Under the pieces are notes generated by a model. The model did no database searches, had not been told where the DNA came from, and saw only the letters and a program-made list of their open reading frames with translations. Source: Streptomyces tuirus (GTDB taxonomy: Bacteria; Actinomycetota; Actinomycetes; Streptomycetales; Streptomycetaceae). Taken from it: 64,000 bases of DNA. The stretch covers positions 186,001 to 250,000 of the forward strand of contig JAGTPG010000002.1 in the NCBI GenBank assembly GCA_018195615.1. The letters run 5' to 3'. A program made the translations under genes and the position numbers. Positions 1 to 10,261 of this stretch are shown here, piece by piece; within the stretch, counting starts at the first letter, position 1, and each line of letters opens with the position of its first letter.

Positions 1-82
1 GCGCATGTCCGCCGTGGTTGCGCAGGCCGGCCTGTAGGCTCCCGTGCTGATCATCGGCTGACGCGAACAACAGGGGGGCTCC

Positions 83-781
83 GTGCGGGCCATGGGTACC
101 GTGACGACGACCGCAGTCACATGCCTGCTGGTGGGCGCCGCCCTGGCGGGGTGCGGCGCCGGCGGCAACGGCGAGGAGAAGTCCGCCGGCGACATCCTCG
201 ACGAGGCCAACGCGACGATGCGGAAACTGCGGTCGGTCACCGTCGAGATCAGCAACCGTACGCCCGACGGCAGCGTCACCAACCGTCTCGTGACCGACCT
301 CGACAGCCGGTGCAGGTCGAAGACCACGTGGGCCGGAGGCAGCGCCCTGGAACAGATCCGCCTGGGTGGCACCGACTACGTCCGGCCGAACCGGGCCTAC
401 CTGCAGAAGTGGAAGAAGGACCCGGGTGTCGCCGGCGAGCAGAAGCTGTGGGTGAAGACGCCGGTGGACCCGGCCGGCACGGGAGGCGACGACCTCGCCT
501 CCTGCGAACGGCCCTTCGACTCGTTCGGCACCGCGAAGAAGGGCGGCGCCAGCCGCGTCGGGGACACCGAGGCCCTCGAGGTGATCGTGACCGACAAGGC
601 GGACAAGGAGGGGACCTACACCTTCTACGTGGCCGCCGAGGGAAAGCCGTACCTGCTCAAGACGGTCTACAAGAGCGCCGCGCAGCAGACCACCACCTCG
701 TTCAGCGGCTTCGACGCACCGCTCGACATCCAGGCGCCGAAGCCGGCGGAGGTGCTGAGCGTGCCGGGCGGCAGCCGCTGA
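83..781 (+). CDS. Putative exported lipoprotein
   Basis: A 232-residue protein with a short basic N-terminus, a hydrophobic stretch (about residues 8-20) and a lipobox ending LAGC near residue 24. It should therefore be lipid-anchored on the outer face of the membrane. The mature part alternates charged and small residues and has a regular beta-strand feel. It recalls actinobacterial LppX/LprG-type or outer-membrane-carrier-like lipoproteins, but I see no decisive motif. The GTG at 83 follows a GGGGGG tract. A nearer ATG lies at 92 and would keep the signal intact. Function is not assigned. Confidence 0.8.
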   Translation: MRAMGTVTTTAVTCLLVGAALAGCGAGGNGEEKSAGDILDEANATMRKLRSVTVEISNRTPDGSVTNRLVTDLDSRCRSKTTWAGGSALEQIRLGGTDYVRPNRAYLQKWKKDPGVAGEQKLWVKTPVDPAGTGGDDLASCERPFDSFGTAKKGGASRVGDTEALEVIVTDKADKEGTYTFYVAAEGKPYLLKTVYKSAAQQTTTSFSGFDAPLDIQAPKPAEVLSVPGGSR

Positions 782-991
782 TCCGGCGTCGCCGAGGGCA
801 GGGCTTTCTGTGGGTTTTCGGCAGGAACCGGCCCAGCGGGGCGAATCGGCCCACGAGGGCTTGACGGGGCGGAATGTGCTCGGCCTACTGGAAGGCGCAG
901 CCGGCCGTGTCGGGGGGCCCGGCCCGGTGCCGGCCCCTTGGTGGGCTGAATCACTCCGTCCTCCCCCGCCGAGACGCAGGTCAGGGGTCCC

Positions 992-1384
992 ATGGTGCGG
1001 CGACGATGGGCAGCGGTGGTCAGCCTGCTGGCCTGCCTGCTGTTGCTGCCTCTCGTCGTGCCGGCGCTCGGGTACGGCGGGCCTGCGGCCGAGGTCGCGG
1101 TCACGGCGGCCGTCGATGTGGCTGTGGTGCAGACTGCCGCGGCTTCGGGCACCGAGGCGCAAGGGGCCGGAGAGCCCTGTCCGTGCGAGAACGAGCCGTC
1201 GGTTCGGCAACCGGGGGCACGGACGCCGAGGGCCGCGGGAGCGGCCGGGGCGAGCTCCGTGGTGACTGCCGCGCCCGGGGTGGACCGGGGCGGCACGGGC
1301 ATCCGCGAGGCGGGAACGGGCCGGCGAACGGGAGCGGTCGCGTCCGCACCGGACGCCGTGGAGCTGCAGACGTTCCGCTGCTGA
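992..1384 (+). CDS. Small exported hypothetical protein
   Basis: A 130-residue protein with an Arg-rich start and one strongly hydrophobic segment (about residues 7-27), followed by an Ala/Gly-rich tail with a CPC motif near residue 63 and a C-terminal cysteine. It is likely a signal peptide or single membrane anchor. Codon use fits a real Streptomyces gene, although longer overlapping frames exist. Start ATG 992 has AGGGG close upstream. It lies just before the acyltransferase gene and may share its transcript. No family recognised. Confidence 0.5.
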   Translation: MVRRRWAAVVSLLACLLLLPLVVPALGYGGPAAEVAVTAAVDVAVVQTAAASGTEAQGAGEPCPCENEPSVRQPGARTPRAAGAAGASSVVTAAPGVDRGGTGIREAGTGRRTGAVASAPDAVELQTFRC

Positions 1385-1487
1385 GTGACGGCAGTACCGA
1401 CAGGGGCCTGCGCCGTGCGGCCCGAGTACTGACCGGTGCCGGTACGCGGTGATGTGCGGGCCTTCGTGTGTCCCATGCCGATGACAC

Positions 1488-1501
1488 AGGAGGCAGAGTT
1501 G
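1488..1501 (+). promoter_or_regulatory. Shine-Dalgarno site deciding a TTG start
   Basis: AGGAGG (1488-1493), then CAGAG and TTG (1499). The only good ribosome-binding site near this gene points to the rare TTG codon rather than to the in-frame ATGs just upstream. Confidence 0.65.
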
Positions 1502-2584
1502 CCTGGAAAGCGCGTTCTCGTTCTGAGGCCTGACGAACTGAGCCCGAACGACCGGAAGATGTGGCGGGAGATACGGACGGAGTCCGGAGCCCCGGCGAAT
1601 CCCTTTCTCGACCCGGAGTTCACCGCGGCGGTGGGTCGGGTCAGGCCGGGGGCCAGAGTGGCGGTGTTGCAGGACGACGGCTCCCCGGTCGGGTTCTTCC
1701 CCTTCGAGAGGGGCCCGTTGGGACAGGGCCGGGCCATCGGCCTCGGGGTGTCCGACAGTCAGGGGGCGGTGTTACGCCCCGGGATCCGGCTCGACGCCCG
1801 CCGGTTGCTGCGGTCCTGCGGGCTGTCGTCCTGGGAGTTCGACAACCTCGAAGCCGGACAGGGGGTGTTCGTACCGCACGCGGCCGAGGAGCTCGCCTCC
1901 CCGGTCGTCGACCTCGGTGAGGGGTTCGAGCGGTACACGGAGCGGCTGCGGGCGAAGTCGGGGAGCTTCCTCAGACAGACCCGGGCCAAGGAGCGCAAGC
2001 TGGCCCGGCAGGCGGGCGAGGTGCGGTTCGTCTATGACGCCTTGGACCCGGGCGCACTGCGGGCGCTGATGGGATGGAAGTCGGCCCAGTACCGGCGGAC
2101 CGGCCGGCGGGACCGGTTCGCCCAGGAGTGGATCACCCGGCTGGTGGGACTGCTCGGGGAGAGCGAAGAACCCGAGTGCCGTGGCGTGCTGTCCGTGCTG
2201 TACGCAGCGGACCGGCCCGTGGCCGCGCATTTCGGGCTGCGCTCGAGCACCGTGCTGTCCTGGTGGTTCCCGGCGTACGACCGCGCGTACGCCAAGTACT
2301 CCCCCGGCCTCGTGCTGCAACTGAAGATGCTGGAGGCCGCGGCCGCCGACGGAGTGGAGACCGTCGACCTGGGGAGCGGTCCGGCCCGCTACAAGGAGTC
2401 CCTCAAGACCCGTGACCTGCGGGTGTACGAGGGAGCGGTGGTACGTCCGGTGCCGGGTGGCGCCGCCCACTGGCTGGGCCGGGAACCGGCCCGGGCCGCC
2501 CGCCGCTTCGTACGCGGCCGACCCCGTCTGGCCGGCGCGGCGTCCCGGGCACTGGCGGAAGCGGGGCGGCTGCGCGGCAGGTGA
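1499..2584 (+). CDS. CelD/BcsL-type GNAT acyltransferase
   Basis: Cytoplasmic acyltransferase of the GNAT fold, of the kind called BioF2-like or CelD-like in actinobacteria. These transfer acyl groups to polysaccharide, peptide or amine acceptors; the substrate here is unknown. The C-terminal half carries the typical VAAHFGLR strand, the SWWFPAYD segment and a final EAAAADGVETVDLGSG block. The TTG at 1499 is preferred because AGGAGG sits at 1488-1493 with a 5-base spacer. ATG 1475 and GTG 1436 lie upstream in frame but lack such a site. The frame is intact, about 361 residues. A minisatellite begins about 40 bases after its stop. Confidence 0.8.
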   Translation: MPGKRVLVLRPDELSPNDRKMWREIRTESGAPANPFLDPEFTAAVGRVRPGARVAVLQDDGSPVGFFPFERGPLGQGRAIGLGVSDSQGAVLRPGIRLDARRLLRSCGLSSWEFDNLEAGQGVFVPHAAEELASPVVDLGEGFERYTERLRAKSGSFLRQTRAKERKLARQAGEVRFVYDALDPGALRALMGWKSAQYRRTGRRDRFAQEWITRLVGLLGESEEPECRGVLSVLYAADRPVAAHFGLRSSTVLSWWFPAYDRAYAKYSPGLVLQLKMLEAAAADGVETVDLGSGPARYKESLKTRDLRVYEGAVVRPVPGGAAHWLGREPARAARRFVRGRPRLAGAASRALAEAGRLRGR

Positions 2585-2624
2585 CTGCGGGCCGACGGTG
2601 CGACACGGGCTGGGCGCCCGGGTC

Positions 2625-3005
2625 GGCGGATGCCACACAGGCCGGGCACACCCAGGCCGACGGGCACCACACAGGCCCGGCGAACGGGCCGACAGGTGCC
2701 ACAGGCCGGGCGACCGGGCCGGCGGATGCCACACAGGCCCGGCGAACGGGCGGACGGGCGCCGCAGGCCGGGCGCCCATGCCCGCGGATGCCGCACAGGC
2801 CGACCACACCCACGCCGACGGGCACCACACAGGCCCGCCGAACGAGCCGACCAGCGCCACAGGCCCGGCGCCCGGGCCCGCCGATGCCGCACAGGCCGAC
2901 CACACCCACGCCGACGGGCACCACACAGGCCCGACGAACGAGCCGACCAGCGCCACAGGCCCGGCGCCCGGGCCCGCCGATGCCGCACAGGCCGGGCGCG
3001 CCCGG
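2625..3005. repeat. 96-bp GC-rich tandem minisatellite
   Basis: The gene-free spacer between the acyltransferase and the AMIN-like gene is filled by about twelve variants of a roughly 30-33 base unit centred on CACACAGGCC. Three units make a 96-base higher-order repeat. The copies starting at 2801 and 2897 differ at essentially one base. Because 96 is divisible by 3, all six frames stay open and give repetitive low-complexity peptides. No start site or codon bias singles out one frame, so I treat it as non-coding. Confidence 0.85.
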
Positions 3006-3141
3006 GCCGGTGGGGGCCGCATGGGCCGGGCGGCCGGGGCGGTGGGTGCCGGGTGTTCGGCGTCAAGGTCGGCGGACAGCGTGCGGGGGCGTCGCCCGGC
3101 CGGTGGGGCGGCCGGGTCGGGGGAGCCGGGTGCGCCGTCGG

Positions 3142-3729
3142 TCAGCCGGTGGCGGTCCAGCTGTGGGCGACGTCCACGATGACGCGGCCGTCCAGTTGCA
3201 GGACCCGGAAGGGCAGCCGGGCGCGGACGCCGAGGCCGATCTGGGTCTCGCCCTCGAAGCTGCCGGCGAAACGGGTGTCCCGGAAGGTCCGGTAGCCGGT
3301 GAGGTCGACGCCCGGCAACGGACGCGCGACCCGTCCGGGATACGTCGCGGCACCGGTCTCCGGGTCGTAGGCGGGCGCGGCCACCCGCACCTCGAGGACG
3401 GCGCCGCCGGCCACGGGGATGTGCCGTCCCGAGCCGTCCTGGTGGAGCTGGTCGACGTAGCGGACCGAGTAGCCGACGTCGCTGCCCCCGCCGGGCACGT
3501 CGATGACCATCCGGTCGAAGCAGGCGTGCCGGCCGGTCCTGACGTCCTTCACCGGCGCGAGCGTGCCGCTGGTGTCGGTCTTGGCGAGGCTCCCCCAGCC
3601 GGTCGGGCATGCCGTGGCCGCTGCCGCGGCCCGTCCGGCGACCGGTGCGGCACCGGCCGGGACCGCCGCCACGCCCACCGTGGCACCGACGAGCGCGAGA
3701 GTCGCGCATGCTGTTCTGATTCGTACCAT
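3142..3729 (-). CDS. Secreted AMIN-like domain protein
   Basis: A 195-residue protein with a Sec signal peptide (MVRIRTACATLALVGATVG, then Ala-rich to an AGAAP-type cleavage site). The mature region is a beta-rich domain resembling the actinobacterial AMIN-like family: HACFDRMVIDV, VRYVDQL and a C-terminal LDGRVIVDVAHSW. AMIN-type domains often localise proteins to the wall; the role of this family is not established. I start at ATG 3729 because it begins the signal peptide and has a GGGGGCG tract just upstream. Longer in-frame starts add an unlikely basic leader. Confidence 0.75.
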   Translation of the reverse strand: MVRIRTACATLALVGATVGVAAVPAGAAPVAGRAAAAATACPTGWGSLAKTDTSGTLAPVKDVRTGRHACFDRMVIDVPGGGSDVGYSVRYVDQLHQDGSGRHIPVAGGAVLEVRVAAPAYDPETGAATYPGRVARPLPGVDLTGYRTFRDTRFAGSFEGETQIGLGVRARLPFRVLQLDGRVIVDVAHSWTATG

Positions 3730-3877
3730 TATCGCCCCCGAGGCTCGCATGTTGCTGATATCGGGTGAGACGGTCGGCCGGACCGAAAGGTTGCGCTTGT
3801 CGCGCCGGACTCCCGACCATGGCACATCCTGGTGGGGAGCGATGGAGTCCGGTGCGTCCGTACCGGGAGGACGCGAC

Positions 3878-6451
3878 ATGGATGAGGCAACCGCCGTACC
3901 GGACGGGCCGCGGTCATCCGGCGGCCGGAGCCCGGGCGGTGGTGACGGCCGGTCCCGAAGCGGGGGCACCGGCCGGATCGAGGACGCCCTGACCGAACCC
4001 CTGCTCGAGGCCGTCCGTGACCTGGGGGATACGGCGGACTGGTCTATCTGCGCTCACGCGACCGGCGTTCGCTCGTGCTCGCGATGGTGACCGGGGTGCC
4101 CCGGTCACTGCTGAGGGCCTGGTGGCGGGTGCCGGTGGGCGGTGCCCTGCCCATGGCGGAGGCCTACCGGCACGACGAGACCCTGTGGCTGCCGGACGAG
4201 CGCGCCACCATGGTGCGCTTCCCGCATTTCACCGCCGGGCTGCCGTACTCCTTCGGCTCCGCGCACCAGCCCGTCCGGGCCGGCGGTGAGGTGGTGGGCG
4301 TCCTGGTCGTGCTGCGCTCGGCGGCCCGGCCGCCGATGGACGCGGAGGCCGTGGGCCTCGCGCTGCGTCCCGCCGAGCGGGGCCTGGAGGAGCGTCTCGG
4401 CCGCCTCGCCGCCGACCGGCCCGGCCGGGGGAGCGCCGCGTACCGGATCGAGTACGACGACGAACCGGTCGGCGTGCGGCTGCCCACCCCCGCCTTCCCT
4501 CCCGTCCGGGTCGGGCTGATCGACTGGGACCTGGACAGCGACCGGTGCGCACTCGACGACGAGGCCCTCGCCCTCCTCGGCATCGACCGGGCGCACTTCG
4601 GCGGCCGGCTGGCGGACATCGAGGACCGGGTCAGCCCCGACGACCTGCACGAGCTGCGGGCCGGCCGGCGCGACGCGCTCGCGCACGGCCGGATCAGATC
4701 CCGCCACTTCCGGGTGCGGGACGACGCCGCGGGCGGCCGGGAGACCGCCTACCGGCCGGTCGAACTGTGGGGTCATGTCGTGCGCGGCGGAGCCGGGTCC
4801 GCCCGGACCCTGGTGGGGGCCCTCGTCGACGCGGCCGGCGGACTCACCGCGGCCGAGGCCGCCGAGCGGCTGCCCGACGGGCTCTTCTCCCTGGACCAGG
4901 ACGGCCGCCTGACGTACGCCAACCGCCGCTGCGAGGAGCTGCTGGGCTCCGGCCGTGAAGAGCTCCTGGGCCGCTACCCGTGGGAGGTGATCACCTGGCT
5001 CCGGGATCCCGCCTACGAGGACCGCTACCGGGCGGCGATGCTGTCGCAGGAGCAGGTGTCGTTCCTCGTGCGGCATCCCACGGGGAACTGGCTGAGCTTC
5101 GTGCTGTACCCGGATGTGCACGGGCTGACCGGCCGGGTGTATCCGACCGGGCCGCCCTCCGGGGCCGAGCCGGGGCGGGAGGCCGGAGCCGACGCCGGTG
5201 GGCCCGCGGCGGGTGCCGCGGCGGTGGCGCCGCCGCCCGGTCCGGTCGCCGCCGCGCGTGCCGGGGCGCTGTACCACGTGGTGCAGATGGCGAGCGTGCT
5301 GACCGAGGCGGTCACCGTGCGGGACGTGTGCCGGGCCGTGTCCGAACAGCTGCTGCCCGCGTTCGGGGCGCGGGAGCTGGCGCTGTACACGGTCCGCGAG
5401 GGGCGGATGTTCCTGCTGTGGGAGTCGGGCTATCCGGAGGGCTTCCTCAGCGCGTTCGAGGGTGTCACCCTCGACACGCAACTGCCCGGCGTCCACGCGC
5501 TGACCACACGGCTGCCCCTCTTCTTCGAGTCGCCCGAGGACCTCTCCGTCGCGTACCCCGGGATCATGCTGGACCGCATGAACGCCTGGGCGTTCCTGCC
5601 GCTGATCGCGTCCGGACATCCCGTCGGCTCCTGCATCCTGGGCTGGGACACCCCGCACCACTTCACCGCCGACGAGCGCTCCGCCCTCACCGCGCTGAGC
5701 GGGCTCACCGCCCAGGCCATGGAACGGGCGCGCCTCTACGACTCGGAGTCCGCCGTCGCCCGCGGCCTGCAGGAGGGTCTGCTGCCGCACCGGCTGCCCG
5801 CGGTCGAAGGGCTGCGCACCACCGGCCGCTATCTGCCGGGCACGCAGGGCATGGCCATCGGCGGCGACTGGTACGACGTGATCACGACGGGTCGAGGAGT
5901 GGCGCTGGTCATCGGGGACGTGGAGGGTCACAGTGTCGGCGCCGCCGCGGTGATGGGGCAGCTGCGCAGCGCGGTGCACGCGTTCGCGGCGAGCGAGCGC
6001 CCGCCTCAGGAGGTCATCACGCACACCAACCGGCTGCTGGCCGAGCTGGAGGCGGACGCCTTCGCCACCTGCTGCTACATCGAACTCGATCCGCGTACGG
6101 GACGTGTCCTCGCGGTGCGGGCCGGGCATCCCCGCCGCTGCTGCGCCATCCCGACGGGCACGCCGAGACGCTGGACCTCGTGGGCGGCGTCATGCTGGGG
6201 TGCAGCCCGACGCGGTGTATCCGGTCACCGCGCTCACCCTGGCTCCCGGCAGCGTGCTCGCCCTGTACACCGACGGGCTCGTGGAGCAGCCCGGCAGCGA
6301 CATCGAGACGGGCATCGAGGAGGTCCGCCGTTGTCTGGCCGACACCCCGGCGGAGTCGGTGGAGATCCTCGCCGACCGGCTGGTGCGGACGGCGCGGCGC
6401 GCCAGGGATCGGCCGGACGACGTGGCGTTGCTGCTGACGGCGTATCGCTGA
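3878..6451 (+). CDS. GAF/PAS/GAF SpoIIE-type serine phosphatase (frameshifted)
   Basis: A PP2C-type phosphatase that would dephosphorylate an anti-anti-sigma (STAS) partner in a partner-switching sigma-factor circuit. Order: divergent GAF-like region (to about residue 150), a weak PAS, a clear PAS (about 330-430), a GAF (about 470-610), and a SpoIIE catalytic domain with LQEGLLP, GGDWYDV, IGDVEGHSV, ALYTDGLVE and a C-terminal DDVALLL. Start ATG 3878 follows GGGAGG. Three single-base losses break it: G run 4024-4028, C run 6130-6133 and G run 6197-6200. Correction gives 858 residues. It is paralogous to the minus-strand gene ending at 7209. Confidence 0.85.
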
Positions 6452-6534
6452 GGGGCGGGGTACGGGGCGGTCGACATGGACGCCTCGACGCGGAGTACCG
6501 TGGCGGGGACCGGCGAGCGAGGCGGTGGTGGCGG

Positions 6535-7320
6535 GTGGAGTGGCAGCGGTACGCCGAGCAGATGGCGATGCTCGCCCGGGATCTGGTGGCGCAGGATTCC
6601 GTGCAGGCGACGCTGGACGAGATCGCGGCCTCGGCGGTGAAGCTGGTCGAGGGCTGTGACGCGGCGGGGATCCTGACGGTGTCCAGGGGCCGGGCCGTGA
6701 CGCTCGCCGTGTGCGGCGACATGGTGGCGGAGTCCGACCGGTTGCAGGGGGAGCTGGGCGAAGGGCCGTGCTTCGACGCCGCACGCCGGGTGGACGGCGA
6801 ACGGCTGTTCCGCATCGCCGACATGACCCAGCCGCAGCCGTCCTGGCCGCGCTTCTCGCGGGCGGCCCGCGAGCTCGGGATCGGCAGCATGACCGGCGTC
6901 CTGCTCTACACGGCCCAGGAGGACTTCGGCGCGCTGAACCTCTACTCGCGCCGTCCCGGAGCCTTCGGCAAGGACATCGAGGCCGCCGGCTGGCTGCTGG
7001 CCTCCCATGCCGCCGTCGCGCTGGCCACCGCCCGCACCGTCGACCAGCTCGAGCACGCCCTGGAGACCCGGCACGCCGTCGGAGAGGCCATGGGCATCCT
7101 CATGGAACGGCACCGGCTGAGCGAGGACGAGGCGTTCGACGTGCTGCGGCGCATCTCCCAGCACCACAACATCAAGCTGCGCGACGTGGCCAAGCACGTC
7201 CGTGCCGACTACCCGAGCGGACCTGACGTTCCTGCGCGCCGTTCGCGCGCAGAAGGAGCACCGCGATGTCGTCGGCGTGCTGTCCGGTGGGTGTCGTGTG
7301 CCGGACGAGCCGGTCGATGA
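6535..7320 (+). CDS. GAF-ANTAR transcription antitermination regulator
   Basis: An N-terminal GAF sensor domain (about residues 15-165; motif EGPCFDA) is joined to a C-terminal ANTAR RNA-binding domain (about 175-230; HAVGEAMGILMER, then ISQHHNIKLRDVA). Such proteins act as signal-dependent antiterminators. GTG 6535 is the start in the reading frame as given. ATG 6477 becomes in-frame if one G is missing near 6533. The C-terminus after residue 225 is Arg-rich and doubtful: one extra C at 7211-7213 would end the protein at 7226, and would also give the convergent phosphatase a clean stop. The gene follows the phosphatase by fewer than 100 bases, so the two are probably functionally linked. Confidence 0.8.
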   Translation: MEWQRYAEQMAMLARDLVAQDSVQATLDEIAASAVKLVEGCDAAGILTVSRGRAVTLAVCGDMVAESDRLQGELGEGPCFDAARRVDGERLFRIADMTQPQPSWPRFSRAARELGIGSMTGVLLYTAQEDFGALNLYSRRPGAFGKDIEAAGWLLASHAAVALATARTVDQLEHALETRHAVGEAMGILMERHRLSEDEAFDVLRRISQHHNIKLRDVAKHVRADYPSGPDVPARRSRAEGAPRCRRRAVRWVSCAGRAGR

Positions 7321-9348
7321 GCCGTTCCAGGTCGTGGCCGTCGTCGGCGTCCAGGTGCCCGGCGAGGTCGGACGTGGTCCGCGTGGTGTCGGTGCCGGGA
7401 GCTCGACCAGACCGTCGGTGTACAGGGCGAGGGTGGTGCCGGGGAGCAGGGGCGCGGTGGTGACCGGGTAGTCCGCGCCGGTGGTGATGCCCAGCAGCGG
7501 GCCGGGCTCGGCGTCGAGGACACCGGCGGGGTGGCCGGCGTGGCGCAGCAGCGGGGCACGTGTCCCGCGCTGGCGATGGCCGCCTCCTGACGGGCCAGGT
7601 CGAGATGGGCGTAGAGGCAGGAGACCAGCAGTTCGGAGTCGAGGTCGCCCAGCAGCCGGTTGGTGCGGGCGAGGACCTGGTCGGGTGCGGCGCCGGCGGC
7701 GGCGTGGGCGTGGATGGCGGTGCGGACCTGGCCCATCAGCGCGGCGGCGGCGATGCTGTGGCCTTCCACGTCTCCGATCAGGGCTGCCGCGGTCGTGTCG
7801 TCCAGGCGCAGCACGTCGAAGAAGTCGCCGCCGACCTCGAGGCCGTGGCCGGCGGGCAGATAGCGGGCGGCGACGTCGAGGCCGGGCAGGTGCGGCAGGG
7901 CCCTGGGCAGCAGGGCGCGTTGCAGTTCGTGAACGAGACGGTGCTGGACGTCGTAGAGCCGGGCGCGGTCGAGGGCCTGGGCGATCAGGCCGGACAACGA
8001 GGTCAGGACGGCGCGTTCGTCGGCGGTGAAGGTGTGCGGGTGGTCGTAGGACAGGATGCAGCAGCCGACCGGCCGGCCGGAGATGATCAGCGGCAGGAAC
8101 GCCCAGGCCTGTTTGCCGCTGATCCGGGGTGCCCGGGGTAGGCGCCGGCCAGTTCGGCCGGGTCGGCGAAGAAGGCGGGGGTGCCGCTGGCGAGGACCTG
8201 CCCGGCGGGGGTGAGGTCGGTGTCCAGTGCCAGGGCGTCGAGGCGTTCCACGACGTCGGCCGGGTAGCCGTGGTGGCCGGTTATCTTCAGACGGCCGGCC
8301 TCGGCGGCGGAGAGCACCATGCCCTGGGCGCGGAAGGCGGGCAGGATCTGTTGGGCGATCAGTGTCACGAGGTCGCGCACGGTCACCGCCTCGGTGAGTG
8401 CGGCGGCCAGGTGCACGAGTTGGTAGAGGCGTCCCGTCGGTGCCGCCGCCACGGGCCGCGCGAGGGCCGGCGGTGCCGTGTCCTCGGTCTGCTCCCTCCT
8501 CGGGACGACGCGGACGCTGATGCCGCTGGTGTCGGGGTAGAGCTGGAAGGTCAGCCAGTGGTCCGGCGGGCGGCGCGCGGTGAAGGACACGGGCGCCCGG
8601 CTGACGACGGCCGTGCGGTAGTGGTCCTCGTAGACGGGATCGTCCAGCCAGGACAGGGCCTGCCAGGGCCGGGTGCCCAGCAGCCGGTCGGCGCGGCGGC
8701 CGAGCAGGCGCGCCGCGGTGGCGCTGACGAGGGTGATCCGGCCCTCCAGGTCCAGGGCCAGGGCACCCTCGGGAGGCGTTCGAGATAGTCGGCGGCGGCC
8801 AGGCCGGTCTGCACGGGGTGGTGTGCGGCGTCGACGGGGACGATGCGCGGCTGGTCGGGCAGGGTGGGCGGCCGGGTGGCGTCGTCCAGCATGCGGACCA
8901 TGCTGCGGGCGCTGGAGGTGATGTGGCCGCGTTCGCGCGGGGTGACCTCGCGGGGACGCGCCGCGGGCCACATCAGCACGATGCCGCCCCAGCGGCGCCG
9001 TACGCCGTTCAGCGGGACCGCGGCCAGGGCGAACGGGTAGGGCAGGGTGGCGGCGGCCCGCGGATAGCGGCGGGCCATCTCGTCCTGGCTGCCGACGGAG
9101 ACCAGGACGTCGTCGTGGATCGCGTCGGCGACCGGGACGGGCGCGGTGAGCGGCAGGCGCTGCCAGGGGGCGCTGAAGGCCACCGGCAGGCCGCACAGCG
9201 CCACCAGGCGCAGCACGGGCTCGGCCTCCTCGATCAGGTACAGGCCACCGATCGAGGCGCCGGTGCCGCGCACCGTGTCGGCCAGGGCGACACCCAGGGC
9301 GTCGTCCAGCGACCCGACCTCCCTGGGCGGCTCGTTGCTCCCGGACAT
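7209..9348 (-). CDS. GAF/PAS/GAF SpoIIE-type serine phosphatase (frameshifted)
   Basis: Second partner-switching PP2C phosphatase. Start ATG 9348 begins MSGSNEPPREVGSLDDALGV. A GAF-like domain (about 15-185) is followed by a PAS (about 200-300), a second GAF (about 330-480) and SpoIIE with VGGDFFDVL, IGDVEGHSI, ALYTDGLVE and HADDIAVLLLR. At least four single-base losses break it, at 8771-8773, 8126-8129, 7553-7556 and 7395-7396, with a probable fifth at 7211-7213. Correction gives about 714 residues. It converges on the GAF-ANTAR gene. Its architecture and wording match the 3878 gene, so the pair arose by duplication. Confidence 0.85.
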
Positions 9349-9493
9349 GCTGGCCTCCCGCTCTTACCGGGACGCTACGCCCAGCGGGGCGTGGAGGCAT
9401 GTCGTCCGTGCGCCTTTCCTGGCGGAAGCGTGGACGGTACGGCGTGGCCTGCTGGCAGAATCAGGGGCCTGAGCGGCGATCGGGAGGCCGGCC

Positions 9494-10221
9494 TTGCAGA
9501 ACCTGACATCGCGGGACGCACTGGCCGTCGCCGTCACCGAGGCGATCCGGCGCGGCGATCTCCCCGGGCTCCGGCAGTTGCTCTCCGACCATCCCGGCCT
9601 GGCCGCCGCGCGCATCACCGAGCACGGCGAGGACGGCAAGGGCACGCGCAGTCTGCTGCACATCGCGACCGACTGGCCCGGTCACTTCCCCACGGGCCCG
9701 AGGTCGTCGCCGTGCTGGTCGCCGCCGGGGCCGATCCCGGCGCCCGCTTCGAGGGCGCGCACACGGAGACGCCGCTGCACTGGGCCGCCAGCAACAACGA
9801 CGTGCCCGTCCTGGACGCGCTCATCGCCGCCGGAGCCGACATCGAAGCCCCCGGGGCGGTGATCGCCGACGGCACCCCGCTCGCCGACGCCCGCGCGTTC
9901 GGCCAGTGGCGCGCCGCGCACCGGCTGGTCGAGCACGGCGCACGCACCACCCTCCAGGACGCCGCCACGCTCGGCCTGCTCGACCGGGTCCGGGCGTTCG
10001 TCGAGGGCGACGGGCCGCCGTCGCCCGACGAGATCACCAGTGCCTTCTGGGGCGCCTGTCACGGCGGTCACCTGGCCACCGCGCAGTACCTGCACCGGCA
10101 CGGCGCCGACATCGACTGGTGCGGCTACGACGAGAAGACGCCGCTCGACATCGCCCGCGCCCAGGACGCCGACGACGTCGTGCGGTGGCTGCGCGGCCTC
10201 GGCGCGAAGAGCGGGTCGTAG
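9494..10221 (+). CDS. Ankyrin-repeat protein (one frameshift)
   Basis: A cytoplasmic protein built mainly of ankyrin-type helical repeats that mediate protein binding. Visible units include ETPLHWAASNNDVPVLDALI, the GADIE...DGTPLADA unit and a later CHGGHLATAQYLHRHGADI unit. The start is TTG 9494, with GGGAGG upstream. A missing C in the run 9688-9691 shifts the frame after GHFP. Corrected length is 242 residues. Bacterial ankyrin proteins of this size have varied partners, and no neighbour identifies one here. Confidence 0.8.
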
Positions 10222-10261
10222 CGGCGGGGCTCGCCATTCGGCCGGTGCCGGGCCGGTCGCC

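Noticed and set aside
2581..3768. Large open frames on both strands through the minisatellite
   Set aside because: They are open because the unit length is a multiple of three and the sequence is stop-poor. No ribosome-binding site or consistent codon bias, and the translations are low-complexity repeats.
4105..6129. Long leftward open frame opposite the first phosphatase
   Set aside because: Antisense shadow of a conserved gene in high-GC DNA; the translation is Gly/Arg/Pro/Val-rich without domains.
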